The notes under the pieces were generated by a model. The model was given only the letters and a program-made list of their open reading frames with translations. It was not told the origin of the DNA and did not search any database. The translations under genes and the position numbers were made by a program. DNA of 17,829 bases. Source: Acetobacteraceae bacterium (GTDB taxonomy: Bacteria; Pseudomonadota; Alphaproteobacteria; Acetobacterales; Acetobacteraceae). Shown here piece after piece: positions 7,431-15,003 of the stretch. Location: assembly GCA_030044345.1 (NCBI GenBank), contig JASHVY010000082.1, forward strand, positions 1-17,829, read 5' to 3'. The stretch's first letter is position 1, and every line of letters begins with the position of its first letter.

Positions 7431-8321
7431 TCATCGTCGTCGCGATCTATTGACTGTCAAACCAACTTTCGGAACTTCTTCTGCATCCTCTTGCTTCCGG
7501 CCCGAATCCACCCTTCGCCCGGCCGCCGCCTCATGCACCATCGTCGCGTCAGTTGTGGTTCTCCTTCGCACCTCTCCAGAGTCGACTGGTCCAGAGTCGA
7601 CTGGTGAGGGCACCGTCGCTCTCGCTCTGTAGCGCTCTACGGCGCCGATGATCAGATGTCTTCGCATGGCTGCACGCGCAGCGTTGGCATCACCAACCCT
7701 GATTGCATGCTCTATCGCGCTATGTTCCTCATGCAGAATATCTGCATAGGCCTTTTGGCCTGAGGCTGTCGTCTCCATTTTGATCCCTCGTCGCGGAATG
7801 AGTAGCCAGCCGAGATATTTTATGAAATCCGGAAACCGTGGATTGCCGGTTGCTTCCGCTATCTTCATATGAAACGAAAAGTCAGCCTCAACACCCGAAT
7901 CACCTCTGAGCATATCCTGCCGAATGCGGCTGGCGGTTGCCCTGATCCCCTGCTTTTGTTCCATGCTGCCGCGCAATGCGGCAAGGCCAGCCGCTTCGAT
8001 TTCGACGCCGGCACGAAGCTCGAGAACCTCGAGGATCTTTGGAATGGCGTCGAGCTCTCCTGGTGCCAGACGGAAAGGCCGGCGATTCGGTGTTTCGCTA
8101 ACGAACACACCGGCCCCCCGACGACTGGTCACCATCCCTTCGGCCCGCAATGTCGCAACCGCTTCCCGAAGGACCGATCGACTTATTTTGAGAGAGGCCA
8201 CCAGTTCATGTTCAGGAGGCAGTTTCTGACCCGGTGATAACGTACCTGTCTCGATCATGTCCGCAAGCTTCGCAGCGACTTCAGCAGTCAAAGTTCTTGG
8301 CGGCGCAATAACAGTAAACAT
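7431..8321 (-). CDS. GntR-family (FadR/FCD subfamily) transcriptional regulator (296 aa)
   Basis: This is a ligand-responsive DNA-binding regulator. Residues about 10-75 are the winged helix, with GQKLPPEHELVASLKISRSVLREAVATLRAEGMVTSRRGAGVFV. Residues about 95-235 are an FCD domain with likely metal ligands in EADFSFHMKIAEATGNP and in EEHSAIEHAIRVGDANAARAAMRRHL. I chose the ATG at 8321 (MFTVIAPPRTL); the longer in-frame start at 8381 falls inside the adjacent repeat element. After the FCD end the protein carries an unusual polar tail of about 60 residues containing a PVDSG repeat. FCD regulators commonly control sugar-acid genes, so the divergent enolase/ABC cluster is the likely target. The gene is bracketed by inverted copies of a MITE-like element. 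Confidence 0.88.
   Translation of the reverse strand: MFTVIAPPRTLTAEVAAKLADMIETGTLSPGQKLPPEHELVASLKISRSVLREAVATLRAEGMVTSRRGAGVFVSETPNRRPFRLAPGELDAIPKILEVLELRAGVEIEAAGLAALRGSMEQKQGIRATASRIRQDMLRGDSGVEADFSFHMKIAEATGNPRFPDFIKYLGWLLIPRRGIKMETTASGQKAYADILHEEHSAIEHAIRVGDANAARAAMRRHLIIGAVERYRARATVPSPVDSGPVDSGEVRRRTTTDATMVHEAAAGRRVDSGRKQEDAEEVPKVGLTVNRSRRR
7576..7605. repeat. 15-bp tandem duplication in the GntR gene tail
   Basis: CCAGAGTCGACTGGT occurs twice head to tail (7576-7590 and 7591-7605). It is in frame and produces the PVDSGPVDSG string in the C-terminal extension of the regulator. The unit contains a SalI palindrome. Confidence 0.9.
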
Positions 8322-8372
8322 GGTGATTCTGGCCGATCCTATCGAAAGATGGTCATTGTTGTTGATGTTCCT

Positions 8373-8623
8373 AGAGCCCATTTGAGAATGCGACTGTGGT
8401 GGTCATCCGGCGTGTCTTTCTGCGCTTCCGGTGCTCACGGCCAGGTTTGTTTGGCGATCAATTTCATGACTTCTCTTTGGGCTTTCCCTTGGGCTTTGGC
8501 GGATTGCCTCCGCCAGAAGCCATATTGATCTTCCAAGGCCATTCCGCTTCGGTTCTCGAAAGCCGCGCCGGCCCGCACCTGCGGCGCTGCCGACTCATCA
8601 CAGCGCATTCGCAGACAGGCTCT
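8373..8623. repeat. MITE-like element, copy B (inverted relative to copy A)
   Basis: Terminal inverted repeats are AGAGCCCATTTGAGAATGCG at 8373-8392 and CGCATTCGCAGACAGGCTCT at 8604-8623. The arms match copy A in reverse orientation. The centre is a 7-bp hairpin (8497-8503 TGGCGGA, loop TTGCC, 8509-8515 TCCGCCA), which is where copy A carries its 154-bp palindromic block. Relative to copy A there is also a small internal duplication of a CTTTGGG-type word around 8474-8497. At 251 bp with no coding capacity it fits a non-autonomous element. It ends 51 bases upstream of the GntR start, so it may affect that promoter. Confidence 0.75.
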
Positions 8624-9476
8624 TGGCTATTTTAGACTCGTCGATGCCGCAGACCAGTCGGCAAGATGCCAATAAACATTTGGCAGGAAGGCCTTTCGAT
8701 CCCAGCAGGACCCTATATGACATTCACCGAGCCGCCACCGGCCACGCCACAAATGAGCGCGCGCTTGCCCAGCAATGACATATGCCGACCTTTCTCTGGC
8801 CGTCCGATCGGGCCGACCGATCCCATCAAAACCAACGATATTCTTCTCCCCCCGAAGAAGCGGCATTCCGTCACCCTCAGACAAGAAACGTTGCCACTCA
8901 TTCGGCGGCTGGCACTTGGCGCGAGTCTCCTCGTCATTGCGTGATGCGACCTTGCTTGCGCACGTCGACCGTATCGAATCATCAATCGACTCAAGTGAAG
9001 GTCCCTTGCGGTTCCGGACTCGCCGAGCCAGACCAAAATCATACCAAATTTGATGCCCGCTCCGTCTCGTACCCGGATTGACAGGAAAGCTGATTGGGCT
9101 CTATCGTGTCAAGCAACCTGACTACCTGCTTGCTTTCGCGGGAGGGGAAGAAAAGTGATGCATCGCGCGCCCGGAAAGCGATGGCGCGGCAGACCCGCTT
9201 CGGACGGGCAGCCTGCCATAATGTCGATTGCGGTCGCTGAAGCTGGAGGCGCGGGCGGGGCAAAAACGTCAGATTTGGATGGAGCGAAGCGATGCTCCTG
9301 GGCCGGCTTTCATGGAAGGCTGGCAGATAGGTCTTTGTCCAAGTGCCCGTTTCACGCGGCGAAAAGTGCCCGCCATTGAGATGCAGGGCGTTTGCTTTTG
9401 CGTTGCCTCGACGACAATGATAGCTCTCCGTGCCGGGGCGCCGTTCGATGGATCGACAGTATTAACAATACAGTGA
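8624..9476. other. Decayed region without an intact gene
   Basis: No intact gene is supported over about 850 bases. On the minus strand a frame without a start codon runs from about 9095 to 8627. It includes a protein-like stretch (KCQPPNEWQRFLSEGDGM and on), suggesting a remnant of unknown family. In another minus frame, 8778-8713 reads MSLLGKRALICGVAGGGS, resembling the nucleotide-binding start of short-chain dehydrogenase or enoyl-ACP reductase proteins, but it stops after 22 codons. On the plus strand near 9372, VPAIEMQGV resembles the start of RbsA-type ATPases before losing similarity. GTATT-AAC-AATAC at 9459-9471 is a small palindrome that could be a regulator site. Confidence 0.4.
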
Positions 9477-9701
9477 AGAGAAGGCGGGATCATCCGTTCG
9501 GCGAGCGGCGCCCTTCTGATCGCCATGCTGGCTGCGGGCCTGGATCTGCTCGGGGCACAATTCTGGGACCAGATGATTGTCATCGGGATTCTTATCGCCC
9601 TCGGCAGCGCCCTGGGAACGTGGCTCATTCACCGCCGGGTGAGCGAGTCAAACGTCCCGATTGGCCCTCCAGCCCCGCAGGATGGAGGCAGCGCCGGCTA
9701 A
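9477..9701 (+). pseudogene. C-terminal remnant of an RbsC-type sugar ABC permease
   Basis: The frame is open from just after a TGA at 9474 to the TAA at 9699-9701, with no plausible full-length start. The translation contains SASGALLIAMLAAGLDLLGA, then FWDQMIVIGILIALGSALGTW, then LIHRRVSESNV. This is the pattern of the last two membrane helices of RbsC-family permeases; the intact permease in this window has GSILGAILLVVIDNGLNL and YIYDVVKGVILIAAV in the corresponding place. All upstream helices are missing, so this is a 5'-truncated gene. It ends 30 bases before the enolase-superfamily gene, indicating that an earlier sugar ABC operon preceded that gene. Confidence 0.65.
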
Positions 9702-9731
9702 CGCCGCCTGCCTGACGGACGAGAGCGAAAG

Positions 9732-10817
9732 ATGCGCATTGTTTCGGTCCGGGTACGCGTCGTGTCGGTTCCTGACGAGGACCTTTCCTCGGCTGTGCCA
9801 GGGCGTCAGTCGAAGGTGCGTCCGATCGTTACGCTACGCATGCGGACCGACCAGGGTCTGGAAGGAATCGGGATTGCCTTCGTCCCTGGTGGGTTGACAC
9901 GACCTCTGGCAGGAACGATGGAGGAACTCGCGGAGCTGACGGTGGGGCAAGACCCAACGCGCATAGAGAGCGTGACGGCGAAGCTGCGCCAGCATGCGGC
10001 AACCCTGGCGAGCAGCGGGATGTTCACTGTGGCGTTGTCGGCTATCGATTCTGCCCTATGGGATATCAGGGGCAAGGAAGCTGGGCAGCCTCTCTGGAAG
10101 CTTCTGGGCGGCGTCCGTCAGCGTGTACCGGCCTATGCCAGTGGGCAGATGCACCGCGGCGTATCCAACAACGATCTCGCTTGCGTTGCCAAATGGATTC
10201 TGGCCAGAGGATTCCGGTACATGAAGCTTCACCTCGCCCTCGGCGATACCGTCTCGCCGGAGCAGGAGGTTGAACGTGCGCGACTCGTGCGCGAAATCGT
10301 AGGCACACATATCAAGCTTGGTTGCGATATCAACGAGCGCTGGTCGGTTGGCCAGGCGATTGCGGTCGGCCGTCGCCTGGAAGAGGTCGGGCTTTTTTGG
10401 CTTGAAGACCCTACGCGCGGCGATGACTATGCGGGGCTGGCGAGAATCACCCAGGCGCTACCGACCCCGGTCATGGCCGGAGAGAATAACTGGGGGGTGA
10501 CCCCGTTCCGGCTTATGCTTGAAGCAGGATCGGTGGACATCGCCATGATCGATCTTATGCACGTGGGCGGGATATCAACATGGATAAAGATCGCGGCGCT
10601 GGCGGACGCATTCAACGTGCCGGTCGTCAGTCACATCATGCCGGAGTTCCAAGCGCAGCTCGTCGCCGCGGTTCCAAACGGCCTGATGGCCGAACACAAG
10701 GAATGGACGTGGAATCTGTTCGATGGTGTCCCGGAAATCGTCGACGGTGATTTCGTTCTTTCGGAGCGACCTGGACACGGACTGAGCTTCAGCCCTGCGT
10801 TCGAACATTTGACTTGA
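9732..10817 (+). CDS. Enolase-superfamily enzyme, mandelate racemase subgroup (361 aa)
   Basis: Members abstract a proton alpha to a carboxylate with Mg2+ help, mostly as sugar-acid dehydratases or racemases. The N-terminal capping domain spans about 1-125 and the barrel about 130-345. Probable metal ligands are Asp199 (GCDINERW), Glu225 (WLEDP) and Glu251 (MAGENNWG). The acid/base dyad is Asp274 (IDLMHVGGIS) and His301 (VVSHIMPEFQ), with Glu321 (EHKEW) as the further acid. These sit at a constant offset of four from mandelate racemase D195, E221, E247, D270, H297 and E317. The KxK motif is KLH here (Lys165, His167). The length of 361 is normal. It lies immediately upstream of the sugar ABC genes, so its substrate is probably what they import. 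Which sugar acid cannot be told. Confidence 0.92.
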   Translation: MRIVSVRVRVVSVPDEDLSSAVPGRQSKVRPIVTLRMRTDQGLEGIGIAFVPGGLTRPLAGTMEELAELTVGQDPTRIESVTAKLRQHAATLASSGMFTVALSAIDSALWDIRGKEAGQPLWKLLGGVRQRVPAYASGQMHRGVSNNDLACVAKWILARGFRYMKLHLALGDTVSPEQEVERARLVREIVGTHIKLGCDINERWSVGQAIAVGRRLEEVGLFWLEDPTRGDDYAGLARITQALPTPVMAGENNWGVTPFRLMLEAGSVDIAMIDLMHVGGISTWIKIAALADAFNVPVVSHIMPEFQAQLVAAVPNGLMAEHKEWTWNLFDGVPEIVDGDFVLSERPGHGLSFSPAFEHLT

Positions 10818-10824
10818 ACACCCA

Positions 10825-12430
10825 ATGGCCATGCCGTACCGAGATTCCAGTTCGATGAAACGAGATTCCGAATCAGCGCCCGGTGCTCGAAACGAAGAGC
10901 CACCGGGCAAACCGCTGATACATCTCGAAGCAGTGGGCAAAAGCCACTCAGGCGTCTGGGTGGTACGAGATGTCAGCTTCTCGGTGTCAAAGGGCGAGGT
11001 CGTTGCCCTCATGGGAGAGAACGGAGCCGGAAAATCGACGCTGAAGAACATCCTCTGCGGGTTGGTTTCCCCAGATGCCGGCTCGATTGCTTTTGGTGAC
11101 AAGACCTATTCGAGACTGACGACTCACGATACCAGCGGATTCGGAATCGCGACCATTCATCAGGAGCTCGGCCTTTTTCCCAATCTCTCCGTTGCCGAGA
11201 ATGTGCATATGGGAGTCGGCACGCTTCCTACCCGGCATGGTCTTGTCAACGGCGCCGACATGAATCAAGCGGCAATTCGCCTGCTGAGCGACTTCTTCGA
11301 AGGCGGCATCGATCCACGTCAGCCGGTTGAAAGACTTTCTCTGGCCGGGCGCCAGCTCGTCGAGGTCGCCAAATCTCTGCGTCGAGCCTCCACCATGCTG
11401 ATCTTCGACGAACCGACGACATCTCTCAGTCTTCCCAAGCGGTGGCGGTTATTCGATGTGATCCGGCGCCTGCGCAAGCGTGGTTACGCACTCGTTTACA
11501 TCACGCACTTCATGGAGGAAGTTTACGAACTGGCGGACCGAATCGTCGTTCTGCGCGACGGGAGGACCGTCGGCACCGGAACTCCCTCCGAAATCGACGA
11601 AAGACGGCTTTCCAGTCTCATGGTGGGACGCGAGCTGGCCGGAATCGACGCCAATCTGGCATCTTCTTTCCAAAGAGCCGAAGATGACGAAGCAACGGGC
11701 GTGATCCTCCGAATAGACAACATGTCCGATGGCCGGCAGCTTCATGGCATCAGCTTCGAATTGCACGCCGGCGAAATCCTGGAGCTGGCAGGGCTCATGG
11801 GCGCGGGTCGATCCGAGGTTGCAGAGGCGATCTTCGGTATCCGTCCGGCTAGCGGAACCCTCGAAATCTGCGGCCGGCCATTCACGCACCGGACGCCGGA
11901 AACAGCAGAAGCGCGGGGGTTGGCTCTGGTCTCGGAAGATCGACGGACGAACCAAGTCTTTTCAGGGCGCAGCGTGCGCGAGAACCTGACCTCGGCCATC
12001 CTGGACAGGCTGAGGGCCGGAGCAGGATTCCTGTCCCTCAGCAGGCAGCGCAAGCGTGCGGCCGGGCTGGTGCAAGACTATGGCATTCGTCTACCGGGAT
12101 TGGAGGCGCCGATGGTCGCTCTCTCCGGTGGCAACCAACAGAAATGCGTCATAGCCCGTTGGCTTGCTACGCAACCTGTGATCTGCATTCTGGATGAACC
12201 GACCAAGGGTATCGACGTGAAAGCCAAGACTGAAATCCACGCTCTGATTGGACGGCTGGCGAGGGAAGGTCCTGGGGTGCTCCTGATCAGTTCCGACCTG
12301 CCGGAGCTGCTTGCCCTGCCCTATCGCATTCTGGTGCTGCACAAGGGGCGGATTGTCGGCGAATTGGCGGCGCGCGCAGTTCGATCCGAACGCCGTCATG
12401 CAGATGGCCTCGACGGGGCGGCCGCTGTGA
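10825..12430 (+). CDS. RbsA-type sugar ABC transporter ATPase (two domains), frameshifted near its C-terminus
   Basis: This double ATPase energises the RbsC-type permease. Domain 1 has Walker A GENGAGKST (64-72), LSLAGRQ (171-177) and MLIFDEPT (191-198). Domain 2 has the normally degenerate Walker A GLMGAGRSE (323-331), SEDRRTNQ, LSGGNQQK (433-440) and ILDEPTKGID (455-464). The frame is intact to about residue 514 (GRIVGEL). There the sequence around 12365-12378, a GC-dinucleotide run, is out of phase by one. In the +1 frame it continues with QFDPNAVMQMASTGRPL and the TGA at 12428-12430, the expected RbsA end. Unshifted, the frame runs on to 13338 through the permease gene and is meaningless there. 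The start at 10825 lies 7 bases after the enolase gene; ATGs at codons 3 and 11 are alternatives. Confidence 0.88.
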
Positions 12431-12457
12431 TCGCCGTCAGGCTCAACCGGTACCTGG

Positions 12458-13411
12458 GTGGCCAGCGTCCAGAGATATTCCCTTATCGTGATGCTGATCA
12501 TCATCACTATTCTGTTTGCCAGCGTCTCCAAGCCTTTTTTCAGTGTCAGCAATCTCGACAATATTCTCCTGCAATCATCCGCCACCGCAATTGCGGCAGT
12601 GGGAATGACCTTCGTGATCATCATCGCAGAAATCGACATTTCGATCGGGTCGCTGATGTCGCTTGCCATGACCGTAGCCTGGATGGTCGCGGTCGTGCCC
12701 GGTGCCAAGGCGGAAGAGGCGGCCGCGGTGAATGCCTGGGTCTATCCGGTCGGAGTGGTGGCAGGCCTTGTTCTTGGCCTCCTCAACGGCCTGGTCATCA
12801 CCGGCCTAAGGATCAACTCGCTTATCGCTACGCTGGCGACAATGTTCGCCTTCCGTGGGGCCGCTCTGAAGATGGTCGGGGCAAGCGACAAGGCATTCCT
12901 GCCGAGCGCGGTGATGTTTCTCGGCCGGAGGGATCTGCTCGGCGTCGGCCTGCCAGTTTATGTCATGATCGCCGTTGCAATGCTCGGCGCCCTGGTCCTT
13001 GGCCGGGCCCCTGTGGGCCGCTATTTGTATGCGATCGGCGGATCGCAGCGTTCCGCGATGGAGACGGGCCTGCCGGTCAACCGAATGAAGCTGGTGGCCT
13101 TTGGGGTATCCGGACTATGCACCGCTATTGCCGGGCTGATCATCATCAGCCAGGTGGGCACGCTGCAGGCGAGCCTTGGAACAGGGTTCGAGTTCACCGT
13201 AATCACCGCAGTCGTGGTGGGTGGAACCAGCCTGTTGGGTGGCCGCGGCACGATCGCTGGGAGCATCCTGGGAGCGATCCTTCTGGTCGTCATCGACAAT
13301 GGTCTCAACCTCATCAACGCATCGGTTTATATTTATGACGTGGTCAAGGGCGTCATACTCATCGCTGCAGTGATGTTAGACGTGCTCCTGCTGCGCCATC
13401 TCCAGGAATGA
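12458..13411 (+). CDS. RbsC-type sugar ABC transporter permease (317 aa)
   Basis: This inner-membrane channel subunit belongs to the ribose/xylose-type (CUT2) family and has about nine hydrophobic segments. Landmarks are SATAIAAVGMTFVIIIAEIDISIGSLMSLAM (the usual GGIDLSVGS motif reads AEIDISIGS), GLRINSLIATLATMFAFRG, the ATPase-contacting loop GRYLYAIGGSQRSAMETGLPVNRMKL, and GGTSLLGGRGTIAGSILGA near the end. The start is a GTG 27 bases after the repaired RbsA stop, without a strong ribosome binding site. It is in the same frame as the repaired RbsA end. CUT2 permeases normally act as homodimers, consistent with one permease gene here. The transported compound is unknown. Confidence 0.92.
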   Translation: MASVQRYSLIVMLIIITILFASVSKPFFSVSNLDNILLQSSATAIAAVGMTFVIIIAEIDISIGSLMSLAMTVAWMVAVVPGAKAEEAAAVNAWVYPVGVVAGLVLGLLNGLVITGLRINSLIATLATMFAFRGAALKMVGASDKAFLPSAVMFLGRRDLLGVGLPVYVMIAVAMLGALVLGRAPVGRYLYAIGGSQRSAMETGLPVNRMKLVAFGVSGLCTAIAGLIIISQVGTLQASLGTGFEFTVITAVVVGGTSLLGGRGTIAGSILGAILLVVIDNGLNLINASVYIYDVVKGVILIAAVMLDVLLLRHLQE

Positions 13412-13597
13412 TCGAAGGATGCCATGCGGCACGCATCCGGAAGCGTATCGGCGCTGGCCAGAGGGAAGAGAAGCAACTGCCCGTCGATGAAACGGGTTCA
13501 CAAGAAGGGGAACCCCATCAAAACCCAAGCCGAAGATCAGGATGCTGAAGTTCCTGAACCAAGGGCGAAATCGTGAAACATGGAAGGAAGAGACCAT
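13412..13597 (+). other. Intergenic gap with a small hairpin
   Basis: These 186 bases between permease and propeller genes hold a 6-bp hairpin directly after the permease stop: GGATGC at 13417-13422 and GCATCC at 13433-13438. There is no T tract. No gene is supported; a 46-codon frame overlapping the permease stop has shadow-like composition. Confidence 0.4.
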
Positions 13598-14851
13598 ATG
13601 GTTGAGCTTTCGACACCGAGCTACGCACGCAACATGCGCATCCTTGGTCATTCCGACCAAGGTGGCGGCCACGCTGATGGCGTGCAGATCATGGTGCACA
13701 AGGGTCATGCCTATATCGGGCACATTTTTTCGAAAGGCTTCTCCGTCGTAGACGTCAGCGATCCGACAAAGCCCGTTCCGGTCCGGTTCATCCCCGCACC
13801 GCCAAACACATGGACCCTTCATTTGCAGCAGCAGGATGATCTGCTGCTCGTTGTCCATGCGAAGGATATGTTCGCCCAAGCCGATCTGGCCGACGAAAAG
13901 AACTACTACAAGGGGAAGGGGAGCTTTCACGCCACCCCTGCGGGCGAACGGAACTGGTCGGCCGGCCTTGCCGTGTATGATATCAGCACGCCAGATGCAC
14001 CGCGGCAGATCGGCTTCCTGTCAGTGGAAGGCGGCGGTCTGCATCGTTGCTGGTACACGGGCGGCCGATGGGCTTACGCTTCGGCGCTCCTCGATGGCTT
14101 CAGCGACTACATCCTGGTGACCATCGACATGGCGGATCCGACAAAGCCTCAGCTTGCCGGAAAATATTGGCTTCCAGGAATGAATCTGGCGGCCGGGGAG
14201 ACACCGAACTGGCCGAGCGAAGTCGGCCGCTTCGGGCTGCATCACGCAATCATCCACGGTGATATCGCCTATTGCAGTTGGCGTGACGCCTGCCTCGCGG
14301 TCGTTGATGTCGCCGATCGCGCCAATCCCCGTCTCATCGTGCATAAGGTTTGGGCACCGCCATTCGGTGGCGGCACGCACAATGCGCTTCCTTTGCCGAA
14401 CCGAGACCTGCTGATCGTGGTGGATGAGGCCGTGCTCGATAACAAGGAGGATGGTGAAAAGCCGATCTGGGTGTTCGACAACCGTGTGAAATCCAACCCG
14501 ATCAGCATTGCCACTTTCCCCGAGCCCTCAGATCGCGATTACGTGGCTTTGGGCGGCCATTTCGGGCCGCACAATATCTACGAGAACCGGCCGAACGGCC
14601 TGGTCAGCGACACGCTGATTTTTGCCACGTACCAGAATGCCGGTCTGCGCGTGTTTGATATCAGTGACAAGTTTCGACCGGTCGAAGTCGGGGCCTGTGT
14701 TCCACCCACACCGAAGAAGCTTGTCGATCCACGGCCCAACCGTCCCCTGGTCCTGCACTCTGCCGATGTGTTCGTGGACCGAAACGGCATTTGCTATTGT
14801 ACCGACTTCAGTGCTGGCCTCTATATCATGGAATATAACGGCAAGCGCTGA
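13598..14851 (+). CDS. LVIVD-repeat beta-propeller protein with one histidine per blade (417 aa)
   Basis: The start at 13598 (MVELSTPSYARN) has GGAAGGA nine bases upstream; an ATG at 13580 is less likely. The protein shows repeated LVIVD-type units, e.g. GFSVVDVSDPTKPVPV, GLAVYDISTPDAPRQI, CLAVVDVADRANPRLI and GLRVFDISDKFRPVEV, consistent with a seven-bladed propeller. A histidine begins each blade: His25, His75, His149, His215/216, His261, His325 and His387. Three have a glycine-rich lead (GGGHADG, GGGLHRC, GGGTHNA). There is no signal peptide, so it is probably cytoplasmic. It sits inside the sugar ABC operon between permease and binding protein genes. No enzymatic role is established for this family; a metal-dependent or lactone-type hydrolytic role is only conjecture. 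Confidence 0.85.
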   Translation: MVELSTPSYARNMRILGHSDQGGGHADGVQIMVHKGHAYIGHIFSKGFSVVDVSDPTKPVPVRFIPAPPNTWTLHLQQQDDLLLVVHAKDMFAQADLADEKNYYKGKGSFHATPAGERNWSAGLAVYDISTPDAPRQIGFLSVEGGGLHRCWYTGGRWAYASALLDGFSDYILVTIDMADPTKPQLAGKYWLPGMNLAAGETPNWPSEVGRFGLHHAIIHGDIAYCSWRDACLAVVDVADRANPRLIVHKVWAPPFGGGTHNALPLPNRDLLIVVDEAVLDNKEDGEKPIWVFDNRVKSNPISIATFPEPSDRDYVALGGHFGPHNIYENRPNGLVSDTLIFATYQNAGLRVFDISDKFRPVEVGACVPPTPKKLVDPRPNRPLVLHSADVFVDRNGICYCTDFSAGLYIMEYNGKR

Positions 14852-14913
14852 GAGGAAATCGGCAAGGGTTCGCCTGCTGCCTGGCGGGCGTTCCCTTTCC
14901 GGGATGTTGAAGT

Positions 14914-14944
14914 TCGCCTGCGGAGCCGATGCCATTGCAGGCGA
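14914..14944 (+). promoter_or_regulatory. Intergenic hairpin before the binding protein gene
   Basis: A perfect 8-bp stem, TCGCCTGC (14914-14921) with GCAGGCGA (14937-14944), encloses a 15-base loop in the 152-base gap between the propeller and binding protein genes. It lacks a T tract. A plausible role is mRNA stabilisation or processing that lets the binding protein be made in excess; this is inference. Confidence 0.4.
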
Positions 14945-15003
14945 CATTCCGGTGAAAGACGTTACCAACGAAACGATAAGGCAAAAATGGGAGAAACGAA
15001 GTC

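Noticed and set aside
10825..13338. Single 837-residue ATPase fusion reading through the permease gene
   Set aside because: After residue about 514 the translation loses all family similarity, while the +1 frame supplies the normal RbsA end and then the real permease. It is a frameshift run-on, not a fusion.
13408..13548. 46-codon frame overlapping the permease stop by ATGA
   Set aside because: The overlap is suggestive, but the translation is Arg/Gln/Glu-rich with no motif and no conservation can be assessed.
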